Assembly (NCBI RefSeq): GCF_900167415.1
Contig: NZ_FUWU01000011.1
Coordinates: forward strand, 1-64,000
Direction of reading: 5' to 3'
Length of the DNA stretch: 64,000 nt
Source of the DNA: Fibrobacter intestinalis
GTDB lineage: Bacteria > Fibrobacterota > Fibrobacteria > Fibrobacterales > Fibrobacteraceae
Below, piece after piece: positions 1 through 10,718 of the stretch; positions within the stretch are counted from its first letter, which is position 1; each line of letters opens with the position of its first letter. The translations under genes were made by a program, and so were the position numbers. Under the pieces are notes generated by a model. The model did not search any database, was not told the origin of the DNA, and saw nothing but the letters and a program-made list of their open reading frames with translations.

Positions 1-134
1 TAGCCACTTGACAGTACGGGAAGCAATTCCAGAGAATAGAAACAAGCGAGAAGCGAAGCAATTTCGAGCGAGGGCGTCGAGAAGACGGGGCCCGAGCCGC
101 TCATGCGAGGCGAGAGCTATGTCGCTGGAACGAG
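1..134 (+). other. 3' part of the 16S-23S spacer
   Basis: This stretch lies directly upstream of the 23S rRNA gene and is presumably the end of the internal transcribed spacer of the rRNA operon, the 16S gene being outside the window. I see no tRNA cloverleaf, no TTCGAATC-type T-loop and no CCA end in it. If spacer tRNAs exist they lie further upstream. An open frame runs through it into the rRNA but is not a gene. Confidence 0.6.
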
Positions 135-3072
<2,938 letters not shown>

Positions 3073-3189
3073 TTTTTCGGCGATGTGGCTTTGCCGCGCG
3101 TGGGCGGCTTGGTCCCTGCAGGCGCCCGTTCGGAGCTTCGCGCCCCGCACTTTCCTTCTCTGGGATCCCGTACTGAGAGTTTTCAATTT

Positions 3190-3300
3190 CGGCGGTCATC
3201 GACGGTGGGTCATACCCGTTCCCATTCCGAACACGGAAGTCAAGCCACCTGTCGCCGATGGTACCTGGCCTTCGGGCCCGGGAGAGTAGGTCGCCGCCGG
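3190..3300 (+). rRNA. rrf: 5S ribosomal RNA
   Basis: About 111 nt, roughly 118 bases after the 23S gene. The hallmark block CCCATTCCGAACACGGAAGT lies at 3221-3240 and the closing helix is formed by GGCGGTCATCGACGG at the 5' end and GAGAGTAGGTCGCCGCC at the 3' end. It completes the 16S-23S-5S order and is followed within ten bases by a strong hairpin terminator. Confidence 0.95.
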
Positions 3301-3306
3301 ATCCAC

Positions 3307-3340
3307 GGGCCCCTGCGCATCCGCGCGGGGGCCCTCCTTG
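3307..3340 (+). terminator. Rho-independent terminator of the rRNA operon
   Basis: A 12-bp GC-rich stem: GGGCCCCTGCGC (3307-3318), loop ATCC, GCGCGGGGGCCC (3323-3334), with one G-T wobble. A modest T-rich tail (TCCTTGTTTT) follows. It sits just after the 5S gene, as expected for the end of an rRNA transcript. Confidence 0.85.
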
Positions 3341-3428
3341 TTTTAAACGCCCGGGACGGACGCCGTCCGGGACCTCCTGCGCGGGGGACGCCCTCCCTGT
3401 CCCCGCTCCCTTGTGCTATTTTTTAAAC

Positions 3429-5309
3429 ATGACTCCTGCTAAACTTTCCATCCTGCTTTCTGTGACGGAGCCTTTCTCTCTGGAAGAATCGGCTTTCGAC
3501 GAACAGTTTTCACAAATAGCACGAGAGATTAGAACCCTTTTAGAAACGAATAAAATAAAATTCTCCCTTTATCTATCGGGAAGGGTGGCGGAGGTCTGGA
3601 ACAGGCGGAATATCGCCGATGTCGTGTATATGCGCCAAGCGATTCGGGATGGAAAGCTGGAAATTTTAGGCGGCAGCTTTTTTGATTCCATGCTGCCTCT
3701 TTTCCCTGCTGGCTTGCAGAAGTTGCAGTTGCAAATGCACTCGGCTCTGATGGAAAGAATTTTCCAGGTTGAACCTATCGGTTATTTCAATTCTTCGATG
3801 GCTTGGGAAATTGGTCTGACAGAAGTTTTAGCAAAGCAGAATTTACGCTATACTCTTGTTTCGGAAAAAAGTTTGCAGGAATGTATAGGACTTGCGACCC
3901 GCGTTACGGGCTGGTTTACATCGGAATTCGGGGATTTCGTCATGCAGCTTTTTCCTGTTGCAGAAGATTTAAGCCAGGCGTTGTTGCTGGACTCTGCTCT
4001 TTTGCAGGCAAAATTGGAATCTCTGATAAAAAATAAGGATCCTTGGATTGCAATAGAATCAGTGCCGGTCAGCGATACCGAATCGATTCGTCTTTTTTTT
4101 GAGAGATTGCAATCTAATTTGCTGAATTTTCCCTTCCAGTTATGGCCGATATTCCATTGGCTGGACGAACCTTCCGAAGGAAAAGTCAATTTAATGAGCG
4201 CAGTAGGAAACCATCTTGGCCTTCCTGTCGGTGCGCAAAGCTGCCGGGAATTGCTTTTGCGCCGTCCAGAAGCGGATTTGATGCACAAATCGTTGCTGAT
4301 TGCCAATTCTCATGCGGAATCGCTCTTGCAGGGCAAGGATTTACATGGCGTGCAGACGAAATTGCTTCCGCTGATGTCGCCGGTCTATTATGCGGATCTT
4401 TATGACAATAAGGGTGTACGGAGTCCGTTGGTCCGTTGGAAGGGGCATCGGATGATTGTAGAAGTGGAGGAAGAGATTGAAAAATTTTCAAAGATGGAAG
4501 GGCGTCGAGTCGAAGTCTCCGATTTTTTGAAAACCGGCAGCCGTCAAATTTTAGTGAACAATGCAAACCTGCAATTTCTTTTGGAGCAGGGCAGCGGAGC
4601 ATCCCTTCGTTCCTTAATTTATAAACCGGCACGGGTGAATTGGGTCAGTGCATTTCAGCAAAATGGAGATGTGCCTCGCGCCTTTGTCGATCATTTGCTT
4701 TCGCCGTCTTTATCGGATGCCATGCAAATAGAGGCCGCTTTAAACGATGGACTGGGAGCTCTGAACGCTCCTTATGAATATCGGATTGAGCGAAAGGACA
4801 ATGCTTTGGGCATTTGGTTGCGCTCGGAACAGATTGTCGATTTGAACGGGCAAAATCATGTGACGCATATTGACAAGGATATTTCTTTGGGCAAGTCGGA
4901 TTCGCAGTTGGATTTTTCTTATTCGATAGCGAACGGGACCTTTGCCGATTTGGACGGCTATTTTGGTACGGAATTAAATCTTGGGGTGCGGAAATTTGAA
5001 CAGGGTCGAGCGTATAAATTAAAAATAGACGGGAGAAGTATTGACCCCGATATTCCGCTGCCGTGTATTTTCCCGGAAGTTTCAGAAATTTTGATTAAAG
5101 ACGGCCTTTTGTCCCAGGCGTGCCGCATTTCTTTTTCACAGCCGGCCAAGGTCCTATTAAGCTGGATTATGGGTTCGCACGATACTGCGGCTCCGACGAT
5201 TGTGCAGGGGGTTCGCATATTCTTTTTTTGGAATCTGAAATTATCTTCGGTGACGGAGGAACGTTTCAAGATTACCATGAATTTTTCGAAACGGGGCTTT
5301 TTTAGATGA
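3429..5309 (+). CDS. GH57-family-like protein with DUF1926-type C-terminus, catalytic motifs degenerate
   Basis: 626 residues. The N-terminal third aligns by eye with GH57 4-alpha-glucanotransferases: a strand near residues 5-12 where the family has HNHQP (here SVTEP), LSGRVAEVW near 54, LEILGGSFFDSMLPLFP near 78 (family GGFYEPILP), and NSSMAWE around 121-127 where the family has TERVW(Q/E). Ser123 falls where the nucleophile Glu of the Thermococcus litoralis enzyme (Glu123) should be. No DDGEKFG-like acid/base motif is visible near 210-220. The C-terminal half looks like DUF1926 (LVNNANLQFLLEQGSGASL, then RAFVDHLL and FGTELNLGV). The start was chosen because the longer frame would run into 5S rRNA; its ribosome-binding site is weak. 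The stop overlaps the next ATG (ATGA). I infer a carbohydrate-binding or regulatory pseudoenzyme rather than an active transferase. Confidence 0.7.
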   Translation: MTPAKLSILLSVTEPFSLEESAFDEQFSQIAREIRTLLETNKIKFSLYLSGRVAEVWNRRNIADVVYMRQAIRDGKLEILGGSFFDSMLPLFPAGLQKLQLQMHSALMERIFQVEPIGYFNSSMAWEIGLTEVLAKQNLRYTLVSEKSLQECIGLATRVTGWFTSEFGDFVMQLFPVAEDLSQALLLDSALLQAKLESLIKNKDPWIAIESVPVSDTESIRLFFERLQSNLLNFPFQLWPIFHWLDEPSEGKVNLMSAVGNHLGLPVGAQSCRELLLRRPEADLMHKSLLIANSHAESLLQGKDLHGVQTKLLPLMSPVYYADLYDNKGVRSPLVRWKGHRMIVEVEEEIEKFSKMEGRRVEVSDFLKTGSRQILVNNANLQFLLEQGSGASLRSLIYKPARVNWVSAFQQNGDVPRAFVDHLLSPSLSDAMQIEAALNDGLGALNAPYEYRIERKDNALGIWLRSEQIVDLNGQNHVTHIDKDISLGKSDSQLDFSYSIANGTFADLDGYFGTELNLGVRKFEQGRAYKLKIDGRSIDPDIPLPCIFPEVSEILIKDGLLSQACRISFSQPAKVLLSWIMGSHDTAAPTIVQGVRIFFFWNLKLSSVTEERFKITMNFSKRGFFR

Positions 5310-5998
5310 ATGCGGAACAGATAGATTTATTCATCGAAGAAATAAAAGACGGCCTGTATCTTCGCATTTGTGGGACGTTTGGCTTTACCCAGTTGGCATC
5401 GTTGCGCGAAAAAGTAACCGGCTTGTTAAATAAACCGGGCAAAATTTTTTTCCTGGATATTGATAAAGCTCGTTTTTGCGATGAAGAATACCAGTCCCTG
5501 TTTCTGTTTTTTTTGGAAAAGGCGAAGCAAAATGGAACGGAACTGGTTCTTGTTTTTTCTGGCGAAGAGAACAAAGCTTTTTTCAGCAGTTACGCCCATA
5601 TATTTACGATAACGCAGAATTGGAAAAATTTTAGGCAGTCGGGAATTTTTGCCACATTAAAAAAAATGGGAGTGTCTTATAGTCGGCAGACGGGAATCCG
5701 TTTAAGTCCGCTGATCGCCTTGCTTTTGATAGGAATTTTGGTGGGGCATTTTTTTGCGCTGTATGGGATTATCCGAAATCAAAACAGGGAACTTCGGCTT
5801 CGGGAAGAACGTTTGTTAGAAATGGACAAAGAAGCGCAAAGTATGCAGAACGAATTGGATTATCTGCAATCGGTCATAGGCCCGTTAAAAAATTTGGGCT
5901 TGATTGTGGATTCCACGACTTCTAAAAAAACAGAAATTCGGGTGCGGAACTGGACCAAATATCTGGATCGCCTGGAGGATCGGCGGCGTGAAAAGTAG
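5306..5998 (+). CDS. STAS-like domain protein with one membrane segment and coiled coil
   Basis: 230 residues. Residues 1-110 resemble a STAS (anti-sigma-factor antagonist) fold: alternating strands and helices with GLYLRICGTFGFTQLASLREKV and FFLDIDKARFCDEEYQSLF. There is no clear phosphorylatable Ser in the usual D-S-S/T-G context, so phosphoregulation is doubtful. A hydrophobic segment follows at about 132-153 (LSPLIALLLIGILVGHFFAL), then a charged heptad-like stretch of about 50 residues (NRELRLREERLLEMDKEAQS) typical of a coiled coil. Start and stop overlap both neighbours (ATGA upstream; 11 bases with the transglycosylase downstream), so the three genes are probably translationally coupled. 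Role unknown; the context suggests the cell envelope. Confidence 0.65.
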   Translation: MNAEQIDLFIEEIKDGLYLRICGTFGFTQLASLREKVTGLLNKPGKIFFLDIDKARFCDEEYQSLFLFFLEKAKQNGTELVLVFSGEENKAFFSSYAHIFTITQNWKNFRQSGIFATLKKMGVSYSRQTGIRLSPLIALLLIGILVGHFFALYGIIRNQNRELRLREERLLEMDKEAQSMQNELDYLQSVIGPLKNLGLIVDSTTSKKTEIRVRNWTKYLDRLEDRRREK

Positions 5999-6686
5999 TT
6001 TCCGCCTGTCTTCCCTATTCGCCTTTTCCGCTTTGGCTTTGCTTTGCGCCTTCCTTTTGGCTTTTGTCGGTTTTTGGGCGTATAATTCTACGCAGCTGAA
6101 AAAGGTTGCGGTACAAGAATCGCAAATCGGCAAGGAAATTTCAGAACTTGCCAAATACCAGAATTGGACGTTGGATTATGTCAGGATTTATTTGGCTTTG
6201 GGGATTCTTTCAAAAAACAAGATGCCTCCGGAACAGAAAATCCAGTTGAGCGATGAAATTTGGATGATTTCAAGAAATTATGGATTTGACCCGCTGTTGA
6301 TTCCGGCGATTGTGTATCAGGAAAGCCGGGGAAATCCGAATGCGAAAGGCCGGTTTCGTAGCGGAGCGGAATCGGGAGCTTATGGCTTGATGCAGCTCAA
6401 GCTTCCGACTGCTCAAGCAATTGGAAAACGTTTTGGAATCGAAATTGAAAATGCAGAAGATTTGATGCACCCCGAAATAAGCGTTGTTATTGGGAGTGCT
6501 TATCTGATGCGGCTGGTCGGTAGATATGGGGATTTGAAAAAAGCCATTATTGCTTATAATATTGGACAGGGCGGTGTGGATACGAAAATTCGTTCCCGTT
6601 CCCCGATTCCCACGAATTATTACGAAGAGGTTTTGGCTAAATATCGGAAATTGAAGCGGCTTATCTACGAACAAATCGGAGAATGA
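5988..6686 (+). CDS. Membrane-anchored lytic transglycosylase (SLT domain)
   Basis: 232 residues. It is predicted to cleave the MurNAc-GlcNAc bond of peptidoglycan in the periplasm, leaving 1,6-anhydroMurNAc ends. Residues 9-31 form a signal anchor (LLCAFLLAFVGFWAY). The SLT domain spans about 90-220: IPAIVYQESRGNPNAK with catalytic Glu112, the GAYGLMQL block, and AIIAYNIGQGG near the end. The GTG start at 5988 was chosen because GGAGG lies at 5973-5977, upstream at a normal distance; the in-frame ATG at 5904 would overlap the upstream gene by 95 bases and spoil the signal sequence. The downstream tolC-like gene begins 25 bases later. Confidence 0.85.
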   Translation: MKSSFRLSSLFAFSALALLCAFLLAFVGFWAYNSTQLKKVAVQESQIGKEISELAKYQNWTLDYVRIYLALGILSKNKMPPEQKIQLSDEIWMISRNYGFDPLLIPAIVYQESRGNPNAKGRFRSGAESGAYGLMQLKLPTAQAIGKRFGIEIENAEDLMHPEISVVIGSAYLMRLVGRYGDLKKAIIAYNIGQGGVDTKIRSRSPIPTNYYEEVLAKYRKLKRLIYEQIGE

Positions 6687-6711
6687 CTCTAGGATTTCTA
6701 AATTTTGCAAA

Positions 6712-8076
6712 ATGATTTTTAAAGTTCTTCCTTTGTTGCTTATTGCGGTCGCTTTCTCGACAGAAGTGCGGTATGACTGCGAAGGCTTTGTGGAAAGGGG
6801 ACTTTTAAAAGACCCGCTGTTGGCGGAATCCCGTTTTTCGACGGAAGCGAAGAAAAATAAAATTCAGGAAATCAAAGCTTCGGCGATTCTCAGCAAATTT
6901 GAAGTTTCCATGATGGTGGGGCCGGCTCCCGGTTTAAAAGACGATGTGGACGACTGGGGAGATACCGTGGACACTTGGGACTTCACCAAAATGGGACCGT
7001 TTTTCGGCACGGAAATAAAAGCGATTCAGCCATTAAATTACGGCCAGTATAAAGCGGGAAAAAAGGCTGCGGAAGCGGATTTGCGGCAGCAGGAGATGAA
7101 CGTCGTTTCCAAGGAGCATGAAAAGAGTGTCGAGTTGCAAACGTACTATTACAATTATTTGTTGGCGTTGGAGATGAATCGATTGGTGGAAGACGCTCAA
7201 AAACAAATGGATCGCGCCGAAGAAAAATTGGAAGAAGCTTTGGACAACGACGAACCGAATGTCTCTCAAACGGATTTGCTGAAAATCAAGGCGGGACGCC
7301 ATACGTTGGACGAAGCGGTGATCGATGCACAAAATGGAATGACTCGCGTGCAGCTGGCGATTCGGTTCTCGCTTGGACTGGATTCGACGGAGGTCTTTGT
7401 GGCGATGGATTCTTCGCTTGTAGAGAGGGCGGAATATTTTCCGACTCTTGAAGAGGCGAAAGACATGACGATTCAGCACAATCCCGAATTGAAGCGCCTG
7501 GTCGCCGGTTTGGAAGCTCGGACTCACCAGCTGGATCTCGCTTCGGCAAAGCTCGGCCCGCAGTTTTTTATCATGGGCGAATTTTCGTATGTCAAATCTT
7601 GGGCGGGAAATCGGACTGCGGTACAGAAAAATGCCTTTGCTCAGGATGCGGTGAACAGTATTTCGGGGGCAGTCGGTTTTGGGGTCCGTTACAATTTGAA
7701 TTTGTGGAACAGCTGGAGTTCTTATGTTTCTGCTCGAACCGAACTTCGCGGACTGAAACTAAAACAAAATTATGCGAAGGACGGTGTTTTGCTGCAAATG
7801 GAAGAACAGTATGTGCAAACCCAGGGAGCCAAGAAAAAGTTGGAAAGTCTGCGTTCTAGTTTGCGTGCGAGCGAATCGATTTTGAAAAGTGCCGCCATGA
7901 AATACGATTTGGATCCTTCAAATGCGGGAGAACTGGTTTCTGCCTACAAAGACAATCTCCAGTTGAAAAAGTCTTATTACTATGCGGTCTGCAAATACAA
8001 CATTGCTTTTGCGGAACTTATCCGTCGGATGGGACTATCCCTGTCCGAATACCATAAACTCTATCCGGGGAATTGA
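6712..8076 (+). CDS. TolC-family outer-membrane efflux protein
   Basis: 454 residues with a short signal sequence (about 1-16). It shows the internal two-fold repeat of long amphipathic helices expected of the OEP family: ELQTYYYNYLLALEMNRLVEDAQ with DLLKIKAGRHTLDEAV in the first half and LEARTHQLDLASAKLGPQFFIMG onward in the second. Between the helical parts are strand-like segments (AVGFGVRYNLNLWNSWSSY) for the outer-membrane barrel. No inner-membrane pump or adaptor gene lies beside it; the next gene, four bases on, is an MlaC-type lipid carrier. The pair may therefore serve envelope lipid traffic rather than drug export, but that is inference. Confidence 0.8.
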   Translation: MIFKVLPLLLIAVAFSTEVRYDCEGFVERGLLKDPLLAESRFSTEAKKNKIQEIKASAILSKFEVSMMVGPAPGLKDDVDDWGDTVDTWDFTKMGPFFGTEIKAIQPLNYGQYKAGKKAAEADLRQQEMNVVSKEHEKSVELQTYYYNYLLALEMNRLVEDAQKQMDRAEEKLEEALDNDEPNVSQTDLLKIKAGRHTLDEAVIDAQNGMTRVQLAIRFSLGLDSTEVFVAMDSSLVERAEYFPTLEEAKDMTIQHNPELKRLVAGLEARTHQLDLASAKLGPQFFIMGEFSYVKSWAGNRTAVQKNAFAQDAVNSISGAVGFGVRYNLNLWNSWSSYVSARTELRGLKLKQNYAKDGVLLQMEEQYVQTQGAKKKLESLRSSLRASESILKSAAMKYDLDPSNAGELVSAYKDNLQLKKSYYYAVCKYNIAFAELIRRMGLSLSEYHKLYPGN

Positions 8077-8079
8077 TGT

Positions 8080-8661
8080 ATGAAAATTCAAACTCTTCTT
8101 GTCGCCGTTTTTCTTCCGTTTGCTGTTGCCTTTGCGGCAGATCCTGTGACGGCGATTTCTAAAAATGACAAGGAATTGCAAGTCTTGCTGAAAAAACAGA
8201 GCCTTTCCAAAAAGGACAAGGAAAAGGTCAAGGGATTGTTGAGCGATGTGTTCAATTTCAATCTTCTGGCCGAAAAATCGTTGCCGAAAGAAACTTGGAA
8301 CGGTCTTGATGAGGCGGCGAAAAAACAGTTTGCCTCGGAATTTCAGAGGATGGTTCGCAATTCCAGCGCAAAACGTTTGGAAATGTACCGCACGGATAGC
8401 ACGGTTTACGAAGCTCCGAAAATGAAAAAGAACAACGCCGAAGCGAATGTGACGGCTCATCTTTGGTATCGGGGCAAGGAATCGGTTCTTGTTTATAAAA
8501 TGAACCTGGTGGGCGACGTGTGGATGGCTTGGGATTTGGTCATCGACGACCTTTCGACGGCGAGAAATTACAAGGAACAGTTTTCCACGATTTTGAAAAC
8601 TAAGACATTTGCCGAACTTCTTGAAATAGTCAAAAAGAAAGCCGACGAAAACGAAGAATGA
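8080..8661 (+). CDS. MlaC/Ttg2D-family periplasmic phospholipid-binding protein
   Basis: 193 residues with a signal peptide ending AVAFA-A at about 20. The mature part has the MlaC layout: a helical region with FNFNLLAEKSLPKETWNGL and FASEFQRMVRNSSAKRLEMY, then a beta-rich part with AEANVTAHLWYRG, VYKMNLVGDVWMAWDLVIDDLST and NYKEQFSTILKT. MlaC proteins ferry phospholipids between outer- and inner-membrane Mla complexes. No mlaA, mlaD, mlaE or mlaF lies in the window, so the partners must be elsewhere. It overlaps the next gene by ATGA, implying coupled translation. Confidence 0.8.
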   Translation: MKIQTLLVAVFLPFAVAFAADPVTAISKNDKELQVLLKKQSLSKKDKEKVKGLLSDVFNFNLLAEKSLPKETWNGLDEAAKKQFASEFQRMVRNSSAKRLEMYRTDSTVYEAPKMKKNNAEANVTAHLWYRGKESVLVYKMNLVGDVWMAWDLVIDDLSTARNYKEQFSTILKTKTFAELLEIVKKKADENEE

Positions 8662-9536
8662 TTTTTGATGCGTTTGTCATACTGACGACGATTCTTTTGG
8701 GCGGACTGTTGCTGTTTCCGGTAAAAGTCCGCTTTTTGTTTGCGGGCAAAAGGAACGAAGGAAAATTTGAAGTTCGCCTTTTTCGCAAAAAAATTTATGC
8801 TTTCGGTTCGGAAAAGATTTCCGAGGAAGATGCCGACTCGGATTTGAAATTGCCGGAGGATTTCGAAGAGCTGGCCAGCAAAAAGGACGATTTCGATTCC
8901 GAAAATCCATGGAAGGAATCCCTGTCGGAAGAAAAGACAACGCGTCCGCTTGATGCCGGTGAAAATTGCAGCCCGCCTTCTTTTGAAAAGAAGAGCGATT
9001 CGGCTGCTGAAAAAAATACTTCAGCGACAAAAAAAAAGGTAGATAAAGAGAAAAAAACGAAAAGAAGAAAAGCCAAAAAAGAAAATTCGGATCGAGAATT
9101 TTTGACCTTGATTGTCGAACCGGTTTTTGAAAAGAAAATTCTAAAAGGCGTTTTTCGTTTGGGCCGGTCGTTTTTTCGTTTATTTCATTGCCGCTTTGAG
9201 CCGACTGTTGTGGAGGGAATCCGTTGGAATGAGGACTATGAACGAATGGGCTATGTGGTCGGTGGATTGAATGCGATGAGTGGAATTGTCCCGTTTTTTG
9301 AAAATTGGATTTTTCTTGCGGATTGGACGGGCGAAAAGCCTTTGAGGATTGAAGGCGGATTTGTAGCCTCTTTTTCAATTGCTAGAGTTTTGGGATTTAT
9401 TTTTATCAGCGCTAAAACGATTGCGGAATTGACGATGTATTATTTTTGGAATCGACGGCGATATCGGAAAAATCCGGAGAGCGTTCGGCTCGTGTTCTGG
9501 CGGCGTTGGATTGTTCGTTTTTTATCTTCCCCTTAA
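8658..9536 (+). CDS. DUF2953-like membrane-associated protein, function unknown
   Basis: 292 residues. One N-terminal membrane segment (about 3-24, VILTTILLGGLLLFPVKVRF) is followed by a strand-rich stretch. Residues about 55-160 are very rich in Lys, Glu, Asp and Ser and probably disordered. The C-terminal 100 residues contain GYVVGGLNAMSGIVPFF, an aromatic-rich strand pattern and a second hydrophobic helix (VASFSIARVLGFIFISAK). Layout and C-terminal pattern recall DUF2953 proteins, but identity is low and the call is tentative. It is coupled to the MlaC gene by a 4-base overlap, so it may work in envelope homeostasis. Confidence 0.5.
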   Translation: MIFDAFVILTTILLGGLLLFPVKVRFLFAGKRNEGKFEVRLFRKKIYAFGSEKISEEDADSDLKLPEDFEELASKKDDFDSENPWKESLSEEKTTRPLDAGENCSPPSFEKKSDSAAEKNTSATKKKVDKEKKTKRRKAKKENSDREFLTLIVEPVFEKKILKGVFRLGRSFFRLFHCRFEPTVVEGIRWNEDYERMGYVVGGLNAMSGIVPFFENWIFLADWTGEKPLRIEGGFVASFSIARVLGFIFISAKTIAELTMYYFWNRRRYRKNPESVRLVFWRRWIVRFLSSP

Positions 9537-9549
9537 ATAGAGAATTTGT

Positions 9550-10257
9550 ATGCAAAAATTAACCGTAGAAAGATTGCTGTCCCGCTTGGGATTTGGAACC
9601 CGGAAAAATTGTAGGGCACTGGTGCGCTCTGGATTGGTTGCCATCGCCGGAAGAACTATCGAAGATCCATTTGAAGAGTTGGAAAAGAAGCCGGAAATCC
9701 TCGAGGTCAATGGTGAAGAGGTTTCGACCGCGGAAGAGCTGTATTTGATGATGAATAAACCTTGCGGATATGAATGCAGCCATCAACCAAGAGACTATGA
9801 ATCCGTATTTGACTTGCTTCCTCCCCGATGGATTGAAATGGGTTTGAATTGTGTTGGGCGTTTGGATGCGGACACTCACGGTCTTCTTTTGCTTTCAAAT
9901 CAGGGGCAGTTTATCCATCGGGTGGAAAGTCCGAAAAAAGGAATGCTCAAAACTTATGAAGCGCGGCTGGCCCGTCCGATTACCGAGGCGCAAGTTCGGA
10001 TTTTGAAAGAAGGCGTATTGTTGAAAGGAGAAAAGAAGCCTTTCATTGCTCGAAAATTGGAAAAAATTTCTGATACACTCGTGCGCATTTCGATTGCAGA
10101 GGGCGTGTATCACGAAGTGCGCCGGATGTTTGCCGCCGTGTCAAATCACGTGGAAGAGCTTCAGCGGATTTCGATTGGGGACTTGCTCTTGGACTCTTCG
10201 CTTGAAAAAGGCGCATGGCGAAACTTGACTCCGGAAGAAGTCGCCCTGTTTATTTAA
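9550..10257 (+). CDS. rsuA: Pseudouridine synthase RsuA/RluB/RluE family
   Basis: 235 residues. An S4-like RNA-binding domain occupies about 1-60 (VERLLSRLGFGTRKNCRALVRSG). The catalytic domain contains MMNKPCGY at 67-74, GRLDADTHGLLLLSNQG with catalytic Asp106, KTYEARL, and the family's C-terminal YHEVRRMFAAVSNHV block. The length and the form of the GRLD and HEVRRM motifs fit RsuA, which makes pseudouridine 516 in 16S rRNA, slightly better than RluB. RluE remains possible. It is followed by a convergent HU gene only 27 bases away. Confidence 0.8.
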   Translation: MQKLTVERLLSRLGFGTRKNCRALVRSGLVAIAGRTIEDPFEELEKKPEILEVNGEEVSTAEELYLMMNKPCGYECSHQPRDYESVFDLLPPRWIEMGLNCVGRLDADTHGLLLLSNQGQFIHRVESPKKGMLKTYEARLARPITEAQVRILKEGVLLKGEKKPFIARKLEKISDTLVRISIAEGVYHEVRRMFAAVSNHVEELQRISIGDLLLDSSLEKGAWRNLTPEEVALFI

Positions 10258-10284
10258 AACGATAGCTCGCCGATTGTCTTGGTG

Positions 10285-10620
10285 TCAGACTGTTTTTGCT
10301 GTGGAAACTTTTTCTGTTTGAAGTTCCACTGAACGTGCGATAGCCGCTTTGAGTTCCGCGGAAAATTTAAATGTCGGTATGGTTCTGGATTTTAAAAATA
10401 CCGGTTCGCCCGTTCGAGGGTTGCGCACAGGACGGGCTTTCCGAACTTTATTGGCAAACGTGCCAAATCCACGGATTTCAATGGAATTTCCCTCGACGAG
10501 GGATTCTCCCACGAAATCCAGGAATTGTTCCACAACAACACGCACTTTGTTTTTGACAATGCCTGTGGATCGGCTTACCGATTGAATTAAATCTTGTTTT
10601 GTTCTATTCGCCACGTTCAA
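10285..10620 (-). CDS. HU/IHF-family DNA-bending protein
   Basis: 111 residues. It has the HU fold signature: TKQDLIQSVSRSTGI at the N-terminus, IEIRGFGTFANKVRKARPVRNPRTGEPV forming the DNA-grasping beta arms with the conserved RNPRTG, and a final strand-helix FKFSAELKAAI. A C-terminal tail of about 15 residues exceeds the usual 90-residue length. The likely start is TTG at 10620, placed 10 bases after AGAGG (minus strand); a GTG two codons in is the alternative. It is transcribed divergently from the dus gene and convergently with rsuA. HU proteins shape the nucleoid and assist replication and recombination. Confidence 0.88.
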   Translation of the reverse strand: MNVANRTKQDLIQSVSRSTGIVKNKVRVVVEQFLDFVGESLVEGNSIEIRGFGTFANKVRKARPVRNPRTGEPVFLKSRTIPTFKFSAELKAAIARSVELQTEKVSTAKTV

Positions 10621-10718
10621 AATATAAGAACCTCTGGCCGAAAAAATTACATTTGCTGCGAGATAAATTCTTTTTTTGTCTTGTAATTGTTGGCTATTTC
10701 GTGGATAAATGTGAAGAA

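Noticed and set aside
1-134. A spacer tRNA (Ile or Ala) before the 23S gene
   Set aside because: No cloverleaf or T-loop consensus could be found in the bases available.
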